Origin: Chitinophaga rupis
GTDB taxonomy: Bacteria > Bacteroidota > Bacteroidia > Chitinophagales > Chitinophagaceae
Reading direction: 5' to 3'
Length of the DNA: 64,000 nt
Assembly (NCBI RefSeq): GCF_900109685.1
Contig: NZ_FOBB01000012.1
Coordinates: 124,001 to 188,000 of the forward strand
The notes beneath the pieces were generated by a model. The model worked only from the letters and a program-made list of their open reading frames with translations. It was not told the origin of the DNA and searched no databases. Made by a program: the position numbers and the translations under genes. Below, one piece after another: positions 27,772 to 37,144 of the stretch. The first letter of the stretch is position 1; every line of letters begins with the position of its first letter.

Positions 27772-29671
27772 AAACTAATTTTTGAGCGTTTGAATGGGAA
27801 AAGGCGGGCATATCAAATACATCCAGGAAAATGTTAAAGGTGAGCACCACAATTAACAGGTCACTGTCAAACGGCAGGTTCAGCTTAAAATCATCTTTGC
27901 GGTAGATCTTCTTCAGCCTTTCTATGGTATCGGGATTAAAATAACCCTGCCTTTTAATGCGGTCATAAGAAAGCATGTCATTGATCCATTCTATGTTATT
28001 CCTTAACAGGTGCGGACTGCCAGGCGCTACAAAGCCTTGTTTCTGGCGGGCATAGATCTCTTCCGGCAGGTATTTCTTTGCTACTTCCTTCAGTATATAT
28101 TTCTCTACCAGGTTCTTTAATTTTATTTCAGGCGGGATGGTTTTTACAAAGTTAGCCAGGTTCACATCCAGGAAAGGATAACGGCCTTCAATGGAATTTG
28201 CATAGGCTACACGGTCGCCATGGTCTGCTACAAGATGGTCTGAGAGGCGCAGCTTCATATCCAGGTAAGAACGTTTATGAAAAGCATGGCGGCCTTCCAG
28301 CTTGCGTTTGTCAACGCCCAGGTTCGTCAGGCAGTCAAAATCACTAAAGCCTTCATTCACCTCATCAGAGTATAAGGCCTGTACGGTTTCCCGGAAAGAG
28401 ACATGCCTTTTCTCGTAAAAGAAATTAGGATCGCTCCACAGCTGCTCATTCATCTGGTCTTCCAGCAGGTCTTCCAGGTCTTTTTCCACCGGCATCTGGC
28501 TACGCTGCACATCAAAGCGGTAACCTACATAACCACCCAGGAACTCATCAGAACCTTCACCGGTAAGGATCACCTTTACGCCGCTGTTGCGTACATTTTC
28601 GGATAAGGCCAGGGAGCAGGTATTATAAGATTCTTTTAAGGGGCATTCGGAATGATAAACTGCCTGCCGCAAACGCTGCTCTATTTCCGGCCAGTCAAAC
28701 GGTATTTCTGTATGGCGGGAGTTTACATGTTTAGCTACTATCTGCTGGTATTTGCGCTCGTCGATCTCTTTGTGATCCAGCGTGGGAAAACCAATCGAGA
28801 ACGACTGATAGCTGGTATCCGGGTGGATCTTTTTCATCATAGCGCCAATGAGCGATGAATCCAGGCCCCCGCTCAGGTAAAAGCCTACCGGCACATCTGC
28901 GTTTAGCCGGTACCGGATGGATTGCAGCAGGATCTCTTCCAGCTGCTCCGCATAGTAGGATTCCGGTTTGTTCTCGTAATTATGTTCCTGCGGGTAGTAA
29001 TCAATGTCCCAGTATTCATTGGCACTTACCTTCCCGTCCTTTACCTGTAGGTAATGACCAGGCTTTAAGCTGATCACATTTTTGAACATGGTAGCCGGGC
29101 TCACCAAACCGGGGAATGCAAATACCTGGTCCAGTCCCGTGAGGTCCACCGCTCTTTTTACCATTGGGTTCTGCAGGATGGCCTTGATCTCTGAACCAAA
29201 AATGAGCATCTCGTCTGTAATGGTATAGAACAGTGGGCAAATGCCAAAGTGATCACGCGCCAGCAAAAAGCTATTGTTACGCGCATCGGAAATAGCAAAG
29301 GCAAACTGCCCGTTCAGCCTTTCAATAAAAGCAGTGCCATATTCCAGGTAAGCATGCAGCACCACTTCCACATCGCAATTGGTGGTAAAGTGGTAACCTT
29401 TCTGCTGCAGCTCTGCACGCAGCTCTTTATAGTTATAGATCTCGCCATTGCAGATCATGCGCACCTGCTCATCGGCTGTAAAATAAGGCTGGTGGCCATG
29501 CGCCAGGTCAATGATACTGAGGCGGCGAAAACCCAGCCCTACATTTTTATCAATGAAGCAGGATGCTTCATCCGGCCCGCGGTGCTGTATGGCATCTGCC
29601 ATTCCCATTACGGTTGACCGCTCAATGGTATATTTTGATTTAATATCGAAAATCCCGGTTATGCCACACAT
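27761..29671 (-). CDS. AsnB-type glutamine-hydrolysing asparagine synthetase
   Basis: A 636-residue class II amidotransferase. The N-terminal Ntn glutaminase begins MCGITGIF, so Cys2 becomes the nucleophile, and contains HRGPDE. The synthetase domain has the pyrophosphate loop FYLSGGLDSSLIG near residue 268 and LTGEGSDEFLGGY. The family adenylates a carboxylate and amidates it with ammonia from glutamine. Within the operon it may supply L-Asn to the last NRPS module, amidate 3-methylaspartate, or amidate a free carboxyl of the finished peptide. Sequence alone does not separate these. It lies 50 bp after the oxygenase gene and overlaps the racemase gene by 11 bp. Confidence 0.92.
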   Translation of the reverse strand: MCGITGIFDIKSKYTIERSTVMGMADAIQHRGPDEASCFIDKNVGLGFRRLSIIDLAHGHQPYFTADEQVRMICNGEIYNYKELRAELQQKGYHFTTNCDVEVVLHAYLEYGTAFIERLNGQFAFAISDARNNSFLLARDHFGICPLFYTITDEMLIFGSEIKAILQNPMVKRAVDLTGLDQVFAFPGLVSPATMFKNVISLKPGHYLQVKDGKVSANEYWDIDYYPQEHNYENKPESYYAEQLEEILLQSIRYRLNADVPVGFYLSGGLDSSLIGAMMKKIHPDTSYQSFSIGFPTLDHKEIDERKYQQIVAKHVNSRHTEIPFDWPEIEQRLRQAVYHSECPLKESYNTCSLALSENVRNSGVKVILTGEGSDEFLGGYVGYRFDVQRSQMPVEKDLEDLLEDQMNEQLWSDPNFFYEKRHVSFRETVQALYSDEVNEGFSDFDCLTNLGVDKRKLEGRHAFHKRSYLDMKLRLSDHLVADHGDRVAYANSIEGRYPFLDVNLANFVKTIPPEIKLKNLVEKYILKEVAKKYLPEEIYARQKQGFVAPGSPHLLRNNIEWINDMLSYDRIKRQGYFNPDTIERLKKIYRKDDFKLNLPFDSDLLIVVLTFNIFLDVFDMPAFSHSNAQKLVYAS

Positions 29672-29721
29672 GGTGTTGTTTTTTGAGTGAAGTAGTTCGA
29701 AGGATAATTACGGATTGTTAA

Positions 29722-30699
29722 TCACGGCGCCATAGACACTACCGTCTGCCGCTCGCCGGTGTAAGATTTGCGGCCATGCGCTGCCAGCATATTATCCAGC
29801 ACTACAAAGTCGCCTTTTACCCAGGGGCGGGTTACCGCAACGCCGTTAATGGTATCGATCACCTCTTTAATGGCAGCTTCCGGTATTTTGGTACCATCAC
29901 CAAAACAGGCGTACAAAGGCAATTCTTCTTCATTGAAATCCGCCAGCAGCATCAGAGTTTCATATACTTCTTTACGGAAGTGGGATGGATGGAACTGGTC
30001 TGCCTGGTTAAACCATACACGCTCTCCGGTAACCGGATGTTTGCGTGTAGCCGGGCGGGTATGTACCAGCTTTAAGCCACCGTTATCTTTCCAGTAATAC
30101 TCTATTTCAATTTCATCGCAGTGGCGTTCCACTACTTTGCGGTCTTCTGTTTCAAAAGTGTCCATCCAGGTGGGGCCTAAACCATCGCCGGCATGCAGGT
30201 TGCGTACATAGCGCACTTTTTTGTTCTCAAACTCGTCCAGCAGGGAGGGATTCATTACCCGTACTACTTCGCGGCTGTCGGCCAGCGGTGTTTCGCCGCC
30301 GGTAGCTGCAGGTATGATACTGCCAAAGTATAAGCGTGACGGCCATTTTACAGAGTAAGACAGCTCATTGTGCAACGTAATGTCAAAAGCCGGGTCATAC
30401 TCCGTGGAGATGTACACATGGCCTTTCAGGTTGCGGCGGGGGTAGCTGCCATCTACATAGTTGCGGAACTTGGTGGAAACCGAGGCCGTCATTCTTTCAA
30501 AGTCCGGCACGGTGTTAATGGCTACGCCCTGGATCAGCACAGCGCCTTTTTTCAGCAGCTGTTCATCTATATATGCGGTGTTATTCCTGTACCATTCTAT
30601 TAAAGTATCTACGGGTGTGTTCTTTTCAAAAGTGATGGTCAGCGGGAACTGTTGTTCATCCACCTTCACCAGCGCTTCCTGTAACATGGTATGTTCCAT
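29722..30699 (-). CDS. TauD/AsnO-like Fe(II)/2-oxoglutarate oxygenase
   Basis: A 325-residue non-heme iron dioxygenase of the TauD/clavaminate-synthase-like fold. The iron-binding triad appears as His110-x-Glu112 (in LHNELSY) and His308 (AAHGR); Arg310 or Arg317 could hold 2-oxoglutarate. The H-x-E form is shared with AsnO and VioC, which hydroxylate the beta carbon of Asn and Arg, whereas TauD itself has H-x-D. GGETPLADSR is a typical family loop. It sits between NRPS and asparagine synthetase genes in the operon (18 and 50 bp gaps), so beta-hydroxylation of an Asp, Asn or methylaspartate residue, free or carrier-bound, is the likely role. The exact substrate is not readable. Confidence 0.9.
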   Translation of the reverse strand: MEHTMLQEALVKVDEQQFPLTITFEKNTPVDTLIEWYRNNTAYIDEQLLKKGAVLIQGVAINTVPDFERMTASVSTKFRNYVDGSYPRRNLKGHVYISTEYDPAFDITLHNELSYSVKWPSRLYFGSIIPAATGGETPLADSREVVRVMNPSLLDEFENKKVRYVRNLHAGDGLGPTWMDTFETEDRKVVERHCDEIEIEYYWKDNGGLKLVHTRPATRKHPVTGERVWFNQADQFHPSHFRKEVYETLMLLADFNEEELPLYACFGDGTKIPEAAIKEVIDTINGVAVTRPWVKGDFVVLDNMLAAHGRKSYTGERQTVVSMAP

Positions 30700-30717
30700 A
30701 GTCTTCTGTTTTATAGT

Positions 30718-33700
30718 TTATGATAGGTTATACATGCTGTTGAGGAAATCGTCTGCTTCGGCAGCTTCTTCGCCGGAAGTAAGCAGGGTTACAGCGCTCA
30801 GGGGCAGACTGTCATTATCCAGCAGCTGCTGTAATACATAGTTAAAATGCGCCTCCAGCTGTTCCATGGTTTCACGGCGGAACAGGTCTGTATTGTATTC
30901 CAGGATCACCTGCAGACAGTCGTCATGCACAGTGAATTTAAAGGTGAGGTCTACCTTGCTGGTCAGGTAACCCGGATTGTATTCCGTTACCTGCAGGTCA
31001 CTTTTGTCATCGAACGTCATGGGAGCATCTGTTAACTGTACCCATACATCTGTAAGCGGCGCGCGGCGGTTATCAAATTCCAGGTTCAGCGCGCGCACCA
31101 GCTCATCAAAAGGATAGTGCTGGTGTGTGTAGGCGTTGGTAACCGTTTCTTTTACTTTATTCAGCAGCTGGCGGAAAGTGAGCCCGCTGCTGAACTGTGT
31201 GCGCAAGGCCAGCATATTCACAAACAAGCCTACCAGCGGCTCCACATCTTTGTGTGTGCGGCCGGCAATGGGTGCACCAATGATCATATCTTCCTGGCCG
31301 GTGAAGCGGTTCAGCAGGGCTTTTACGGCTGCTACCAGCGCCATGAACAGGGAAGCGCCTTCCTGCTGCGCACAGGCTTGTAATTGTGCAGTAATGGTTG
31401 CAGGGATAGAAAAGCTATATACATCCCCGTTAGTAGTACGTTCTGCCGGGCGGGGATAATCTGTAGGGAACTGCAGCACCGGCAGCTCGCCGGCAAACTG
31501 CTGCTGCCAGTACTGGGCCTGCTCCCGTAATGCGGCATCGCTCAATTGGGTATTTAACCACGCTGCATAATCTTTATACTGGATACCTAAAGGCGGTAAA
31601 GGATTTGCCAGCTGTTTGCTGTAGGCGGCATACAGTATGAAGAGCTCTTTTACCAGGATCTCCTCGGACCAGCCATCGGAAATAATATGATGGGTATTGA
31701 ACAGGAAAATGAACCGGTCTTTTGCCAGCTGCAGCAGCTGCGTACGGATCAACGGCCCCTGCTGCAGATCAAAAGGTATGGCCATGGCCTGCAGAGCTAT
31801 TTTCTTAGCCACTTCCAGCGGGTCCTTAACGGATTGCAGGTCCGTGGTGGAAAGGGGCACTTCCATTACAGCATGGATCTTTTGCTGTACGGTGCCGCCA
31901 CTGCTTACAAATGTGGTACGCAGACTTTCATGCCGTATTACCAGGATGGTGATGGCCTTTTGCAAAGCGGCTTTATCCAGTTTACCTTCCAGTATAAATG
32001 CCGCGGGCATATTGTATAAGGCGGGTTGTGATCCAAACTGGTCCTGGATCCACAATCCTTTCTGGGCCGGTGTTACGGGATAATAAGTTTGCTGCACTGC
32101 AACAGGTATGGGCTGGTAAGCGCTGGTAGATGCGCTGTTTATGAAAGCGGCCATTTGCCTGATGTCAGGGCGGGCAAACATATCACTTAGTTTCACTCCT
32201 ACTTCAAACTGCTGGTAGATGCGGGATATAACCTGCATGGCTTTTAAAGAAGTGCCGCCGGCTTTAAAGAAGTTTGCCTTGCGTCCAATATTATTCAAAC
32301 CCAGGATGGATTTCCAGATAGTTTCCAGCTGCTGTTCCGTTTCACCCTGCACAGGTTCATAGTCAGCCGGATCCAGCACCAGGGCTTCCGGTTTGGGCAG
32401 GGCCCTTTTATCTACCTTGCCGTTAATAGTTAAGGGAAACTCTGTCATGGGTACAAACCAGGCCGGGATCACGTTCTCATTCAGCTCAGTTTCCAGGTAA
32501 GTGCGTAGCTCTGTAATTGTTATACCGGGTGCTATGTAATAACAAACCAGCTCGTTCTGGTGATCACTGTTCTTATGCGCCAGTACTACTACTTCCTGCA
32601 TACCGGGCATACCCAGCACAGCCTGTTTAATTTCGTTCAGCTCTACACGGATGCCGTTCACTTTCACCTGCTCGTCCAAACGGCCAAGTATTTCTATGTT
32701 GCCATCCGGCAGGTACTTACCCATATCGCCGGTTTTGTGCATCAGCTCTATACGGTCTTTCACAAAAGGGTTCTGGATAAATACGCTGGCTGTTAAAGCC
32801 GGGTCTTTATAATAACCCTTGGTCATGAAAGGGGTACGGATGTATACTTCCCCTATCTTACCCGGCTCGCATAACTGGCCCTGGTGTAAGATCATTACAG
32901 CCGTGTTGCTGATAGGCTGCCCTACGTGCATTACCTGGGAAGCATCTGCCGGGGCTTCTTTAATACGGTAAAAGGTTTTGGCCAGAGTAGTTTCAGATGT
33001 GCCGTATAAATTCACAATCTCTACATGCTGTGCTCCGGTGGCAAACCACAGCTGCAGATCCTTGCCATACAATGGCTCGCCGGCCATCAGGATATGTTTC
33101 AATTCCGGCAGGCGTACTTCCGTAGCATCCTGCACAGCTAATTCTTTGCTCATTAATCGCCAGAGGGAGGGCACACAATGCACCAGCGTTACGCGCTGCG
33201 CTTCCAGCCAGGCCATCAGCGTAATTACATTGGAGCGAGTTTCCGGTAAAGGCACACACAAGGTCCCGCCACAGCTCAGGGGCAGCAGCACATCGCGCAG
33301 GGAAGCATCAAAGGTGATCTGTGAAAGCTGGCTTACCTTAAAAGTTTCATCTACGCCAAACTCTTTCAGCTCCCAGTGTATAAAATGGCTCAGGCTATCA
33401 TGGCAGCCCAGGAACGCCTTGGCAGCGCCGGTGGAGCCGGAGGTGTAAAAAATATAGTTACTGTCGCCCGGCTCATTGATCAGCGCCGGGTTTTCAGCTG
33501 AATAATTCTCATAAGGCAAATCTTCCATTATCAGCAGGTGCGGTATGTCCAGCTCCAGCTCGCGGATCAGGGTTTGCGCTGTTTGCTGTAAGGCGCGGCA
33601 GGTGATCAATACCCGTGTAGCCGTTTGCGTGAACATCTGCAGCAAACGCTTACGGGAAAAAGCCGGGTCCATAGGCAGGTACACCCCGCCTGACTTAAAC

Positions 33701-33921
33701 ACTGCCAGCAGCGCAGTAGCAAGCTGAATACCTGCAGGCACCAGCACGCTCACCACTTCCTCTCTACCCATGCCTTTTTCTCTTAACAAGTGCGCCAGCT
33801 GGTTAGCCTGGTTATTCAGCTCCCGGTAAGTGACCTGCTGCGTTTCTTCCGCAACGGCTATATTATTGGGCACGCGCAGCGCCTGTTGTTCAAATACGGT
33901 ATGTATGATCCTTTTATTCAT
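30718..33921 (-). CDS. Monomodular NRPS: A (acid-like)-PCP-C
   Basis: A 1067-residue NRPS with A3 (about 1-510), PCP (GGTSLKAMQ, Ser near 560) and a C domain (about 620-1040) with HHIISDGWSEE. The adenylation domain belongs to the unusual subfamily: A3 loop YTSGSTGAAKA, FDASLRD, CVPSLW, MAGEPL and LYGTSETTLAK, giving pocket D-A-R-H-L-A-L-L-A. This is identical at these positions to the next NRPS upstream and to the first module of the trimodular NRPS, so all three should take the same substrate. D-A-R-H also begins the microcystin methylaspartate code as I recall it, pointing to Asp or 3-methyl-Asp. The C domain is intact and passes the chain to the next protein in trans. Confidence 0.93.
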   Translation of the reverse strand: MNKRIIHTVFEQQALRVPNNIAVAEETQQVTYRELNNQANQLAHLLREKGMGREEVVSVLVPAGIQLATALLAVFKSGGVYLPMDPAFSRKRLLQMFTQTATRVLITCRALQQTAQTLIRELELDIPHLLIMEDLPYENYSAENPALINEPGDSNYIFYTSGSTGAAKAFLGCHDSLSHFIHWELKEFGVDETFKVSQLSQITFDASLRDVLLPLSCGGTLCVPLPETRSNVITLMAWLEAQRVTLVHCVPSLWRLMSKELAVQDATEVRLPELKHILMAGEPLYGKDLQLWFATGAQHVEIVNLYGTSETTLAKTFYRIKEAPADASQVMHVGQPISNTAVMILHQGQLCEPGKIGEVYIRTPFMTKGYYKDPALTASVFIQNPFVKDRIELMHKTGDMGKYLPDGNIEILGRLDEQVKVNGIRVELNEIKQAVLGMPGMQEVVVLAHKNSDHQNELVCYYIAPGITITELRTYLETELNENVIPAWFVPMTEFPLTINGKVDKRALPKPEALVLDPADYEPVQGETEQQLETIWKSILGLNNIGRKANFFKAGGTSLKAMQVISRIYQQFEVGVKLSDMFARPDIRQMAAFINSASTSAYQPIPVAVQQTYYPVTPAQKGLWIQDQFGSQPALYNMPAAFILEGKLDKAALQKAITILVIRHESLRTTFVSSGGTVQQKIHAVMEVPLSTTDLQSVKDPLEVAKKIALQAMAIPFDLQQGPLIRTQLLQLAKDRFIFLFNTHHIISDGWSEEILVKELFILYAAYSKQLANPLPPLGIQYKDYAAWLNTQLSDAALREQAQYWQQQFAGELPVLQFPTDYPRPAERTTNGDVYSFSIPATITAQLQACAQQEGASLFMALVAAVKALLNRFTGQEDMIIGAPIAGRTHKDVEPLVGLFVNMLALRTQFSSGLTFRQLLNKVKETVTNAYTHQHYPFDELVRALNLEFDNRRAPLTDVWVQLTDAPMTFDDKSDLQVTEYNPGYLTSKVDLTFKFTVHDDCLQVILEYNTDLFRRETMEQLEAHFNYVLQQLLDNDSLPLSAVTLLTSGEEAAEADDFLNSMYNLS

Positions 33922-33930
33922 AAAAAGAGA

Positions 33931-36900
33931 TTAATAGTCGTTACTGATACTTTCCAGTTGATGTACGGGTGCATGCTGGCGTATGCGGGGTAAGTGAGCG
34001 CTAAGGGCGGTTAAGGACTGCTCCGGCTGTTGCAGGATGGCATTCATTAACCCCAGCAGGTTATCTTTCATTTGCACCATGGTGCTTTCCTCAAACAGGT
34101 CTGTGTTATATTCCAGGATCACGCTGATGGTACTGCCTGTTTCAATAAACTTCACCGTCAGGTCTACCTTGCTGTAGGTATGGCCGGTTTCAAAAGCTGT
34201 GATCTTCAGGTTGGCATCTTCAGCCTGTACCCAGGGGGTATCACTATGCTGCACCCATACATCCGTTAAGGGAGAGCGGCTGGTATCATGTTCCAGGTGT
34301 AAGGCTTCCACCAGCTGATCAAATGGATATACCTGGTGTTCATAAGCGCCCAGTAAAGTTTGTTTTATGTTCTTCAGCAGCTGTAAAAAGTTATTGTCTG
34401 TTTGCAGCCTGGTTCTGATGGCCAGCATGTTCACGTACAGGCCCAGCTGTTCATCCAGGTCTTTATGTACGCGGCCTGCTACCGGCATGCCGGTTACAAT
34501 ATCATCCTGGCCGGAGTAGCGATATAACAGCACTTTTACCGTAGCTAACAGACACATATACACGCTTACATCCTGCGCACGGGCCAGCGCTTTAATACCT
34601 GCAGTTAAGGTTTCATTGATCTCAAATTCCAGCGTAGCACCATTGGTGGTTTTGGCTAATGGCCGCGGGTGATCAGTAGGCAACTGCAAGACAGGCGCCA
34701 GATCTTCAAACTGCTGCAGCCAGTAACGGCGGTGGGCTGGCCAGCTTTTATCGTTCATCTGGTTATTTAACCAGGCTGCATAATCTTTGTACTGGATCTT
34801 CAGTGCAGGCAAGGCTGTGTTCTTATTATTATACAATGCCAGCAGCTCTTTTACCATTACCTGTATTGACCAGCCATCGGAGATAATATGGTGCATGGCA
34901 AATACGAACACATGCTGATCTGCTGCAACCTTTAACAGCATAGCCTTTAACAGCGGGCCGTTTTCCAGGTCAAAGGGTGTGCGGAACAATTGACTGGCCA
35001 TATGCTGGGCTGTTTGCATGGCCTGCGGATCATTGGTCAGGTCTTTACAGTCGATATGAAAGATCTGCGCACCCGCCTCCTGTACCCGGAACTTAGGTAC
35101 ACCGTCAACTGCTGTAAAAGTGGTGCGCAAACTTTCATGACGGGTTATCAGCTGGAGAAAGGCCTGTTCCAGTGCTGTTATATTTAAATCACCTTGTAGC
35201 ATAAACGCGCCGGGAATGTTATAGGCTGCCTGTGCATCTTCCAGTTGGTCCATCATCCACAAACGTTTCTGGGCATGTGTTACATCATAGTAGGGCTGTG
35301 GGACTACCGGTGTAATGCCCGTGGCAGGCGCCTGCTTATTCAGCAGGAAAGCGCTTAGCTGCGCAATGCTGGCATGGGTAAATATGTCGTTCACCTTAAT
35401 GAGCACATTGTACTTTTTGTACACGCGGGAAATAAGCTGTATGGCTTTAAGAGAGGTACCGCCTACTTTAAAGAACGATACATTGCGGCCTACCCGCGGA
35501 AGGCTTAACAGCTCTATCCACATGGCTTCCATCTCCTTTTCCGTATCATTAACCGGCGCTTCATAACCGGCATCTTCTATTACTGCTGCGGGTTTAGATA
35601 GCATCTTTTTATCTACCTTCCCGTTAATGGTAAGCGGGAAACTTTCCATTTGAATAAAAAAGGCAGGCATTATATTCTCATTCAGGGCATAAGCCAGCTG
35701 CTTACGCAGCTCTTCTACCGTAACAGCGCCGGTATAGTAACATAACAGGTCGTTGCCATTATCGTTATTTTCAGCAGCTACAATTTCCACCTGCTGTACG
35801 CCGCTTACTTCCAGCACCCCTTGCTTCACTTCACCCAGCGTTACGCGGATGCCGTTCACTTTTACCTGGTCGTCTGTACGGCCCAGCACTTCAATATTAC
35901 CGTCTGCATTAAACCGGCCCATATCGCCGGTTTGGTGCAGGGTATCTTTAAAATCCACCAAAGGATTTTGTATAAACACTTCGCGGTTCAGGGCCTCATT
36001 GCGGTAATAACCTTTGGTCATGAAAGGGGTGCGGATATAAATATTACCCACTTCATTCACCGCGCAGGGAATGCCATCGTTCATGATCAGCACTGCAGCA
36101 TTGTCAATAGGTTTGCCGGCATGAATGGCCAGCTGCGGATTATCAGGCAGCTCACCAATGCGGTAAAAAGTTTTGGCCAGCGTGGTTTCAGAAGTGCCAT
36201 ACAGGTTCACGATCTCCACATGGGTACCTGCAGCGCTGCGCCAGTTCTGTATATCTTTTACATATAGCGCTTCACCAGCCATGAGTATGTATTTCAGCTG
36301 CGGGAATATGCCGGGTTGCGGATTTTGCAGCAGCTCTCTGGTAATAAGGCGGAACAGTGCCGGCACACAATGCACCAGTGTAACACCGCTGTTATTGATC
36401 CAGTCTATCAGCTGCAGCACATTGGATTTAATGCCCGGCTCCGGCATACATAATGTAGCGCCGCAGCTCAGGGGCAGAAAAATATCCCGCAGGGAAGCAT
36501 CAAAAGTGAACTGCGACAGCTGGCTGATCTTATCTTCAGCAGTTATTCCAAATTCCTTCAGCTCCCAGTGTATAAAGTGGCTCAGGCTCTGGTGGCAGCC
36601 CAGGAAGGCTTTTGCGTCGCCGGTAGAGCCGGAGGTATAAAAAAGATAATTGCCATCTTCCGGGTCATTGATCAGTTCCGGATTGGTAGCTGCCAAACTA
36701 TCAGCGCCTTCAAACATCAACATTTCATCCAGCACCACCAGCTGCGGTATAGCTATCTGCAAGCCGTCCAGCAATTCCAGGATAGCTGCTTTTTGTGCAG
36801 CAGGGATGATCAATACTTCCGGTGTGCTGAGTGTGAACATTTGTTTCAAACGCTTGCCGGAAAAAGCGGTATCTATAGGCAGGTATACGCCGCCGGCTTT

Positions 36901-37125
36901 AAAGGCTGCCAGCAAAGCAGCTACCAGCGCACCGCCGCCGGGGATCATCACCCCCACCATGCTTTCCCGGCCAATACCCAGGCTGCGTAAATAATGGGCC
37001 AGGCGGTTGGCCGCTGCATTCAGTGTGCCATAGGTAAGGCTGCGCTGTGCTTCCTGTATGGCTATACGTTCCGGCGCTTGCGCGGCCTGGTTTTCAAATA
37101 GCGTATGAAGAATTTTCTTATTCAT
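33931..37125 (-). CDS. Monomodular NRPS: A (acid-like)-PCP-C
   Basis: A 1064-residue sister of the NRPS at 30718-33921. The frame is open upstream to 37176, but that start would overlap the preceding gene by 32 bp. ATG at 37125 gives MNKKILHTLFENQA, aligned with MNKRIIHTVFEQQA of the sister protein, and leaves a 19-bp gap, so I chose 37125. The A domain has FDASLRD, HCVPALF, MAGEAL and LYGTSETTLAK, pocket D-A-R-H-L-A-L-L-A. The PCP is VGGTSLKAIQ and the C domain has HHIISDGWS. It follows the PKS/NRPS hybrid, which ends in a C domain, so it should add residue 2. An acidic substrate is inferred. Confidence 0.92.
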   Translation of the reverse strand: MNKKILHTLFENQAAQAPERIAIQEAQRSLTYGTLNAAANRLAHYLRSLGIGRESMVGVMIPGGGALVAALLAAFKAGGVYLPIDTAFSGKRLKQMFTLSTPEVLIIPAAQKAAILELLDGLQIAIPQLVVLDEMLMFEGADSLAATNPELINDPEDGNYLFYTSGSTGDAKAFLGCHQSLSHFIHWELKEFGITAEDKISQLSQFTFDASLRDIFLPLSCGATLCMPEPGIKSNVLQLIDWINNSGVTLVHCVPALFRLITRELLQNPQPGIFPQLKYILMAGEALYVKDIQNWRSAAGTHVEIVNLYGTSETTLAKTFYRIGELPDNPQLAIHAGKPIDNAAVLIMNDGIPCAVNEVGNIYIRTPFMTKGYYRNEALNREVFIQNPLVDFKDTLHQTGDMGRFNADGNIEVLGRTDDQVKVNGIRVTLGEVKQGVLEVSGVQQVEIVAAENNDNGNDLLCYYTGAVTVEELRKQLAYALNENIMPAFFIQMESFPLTINGKVDKKMLSKPAAVIEDAGYEAPVNDTEKEMEAMWIELLSLPRVGRNVSFFKVGGTSLKAIQLISRVYKKYNVLIKVNDIFTHASIAQLSAFLLNKQAPATGITPVVPQPYYDVTHAQKRLWMMDQLEDAQAAYNIPGAFMLQGDLNITALEQAFLQLITRHESLRTTFTAVDGVPKFRVQEAGAQIFHIDCKDLTNDPQAMQTAQHMASQLFRTPFDLENGPLLKAMLLKVAADQHVFVFAMHHIISDGWSIQVMVKELLALYNNKNTALPALKIQYKDYAAWLNNQMNDKSWPAHRRYWLQQFEDLAPVLQLPTDHPRPLAKTTNGATLEFEINETLTAGIKALARAQDVSVYMCLLATVKVLLYRYSGQDDIVTGMPVAGRVHKDLDEQLGLYVNMLAIRTRLQTDNNFLQLLKNIKQTLLGAYEHQVYPFDQLVEALHLEHDTSRSPLTDVWVQHSDTPWVQAEDANLKITAFETGHTYSKVDLTVKFIETGSTISVILEYNTDLFEESTMVQMKDNLLGLMNAILQQPEQSLTALSAHLPRIRQHAPVHQLESISNDY

Positions 37126-37144
37126 ATTTATCTTTTGAAGGCGT

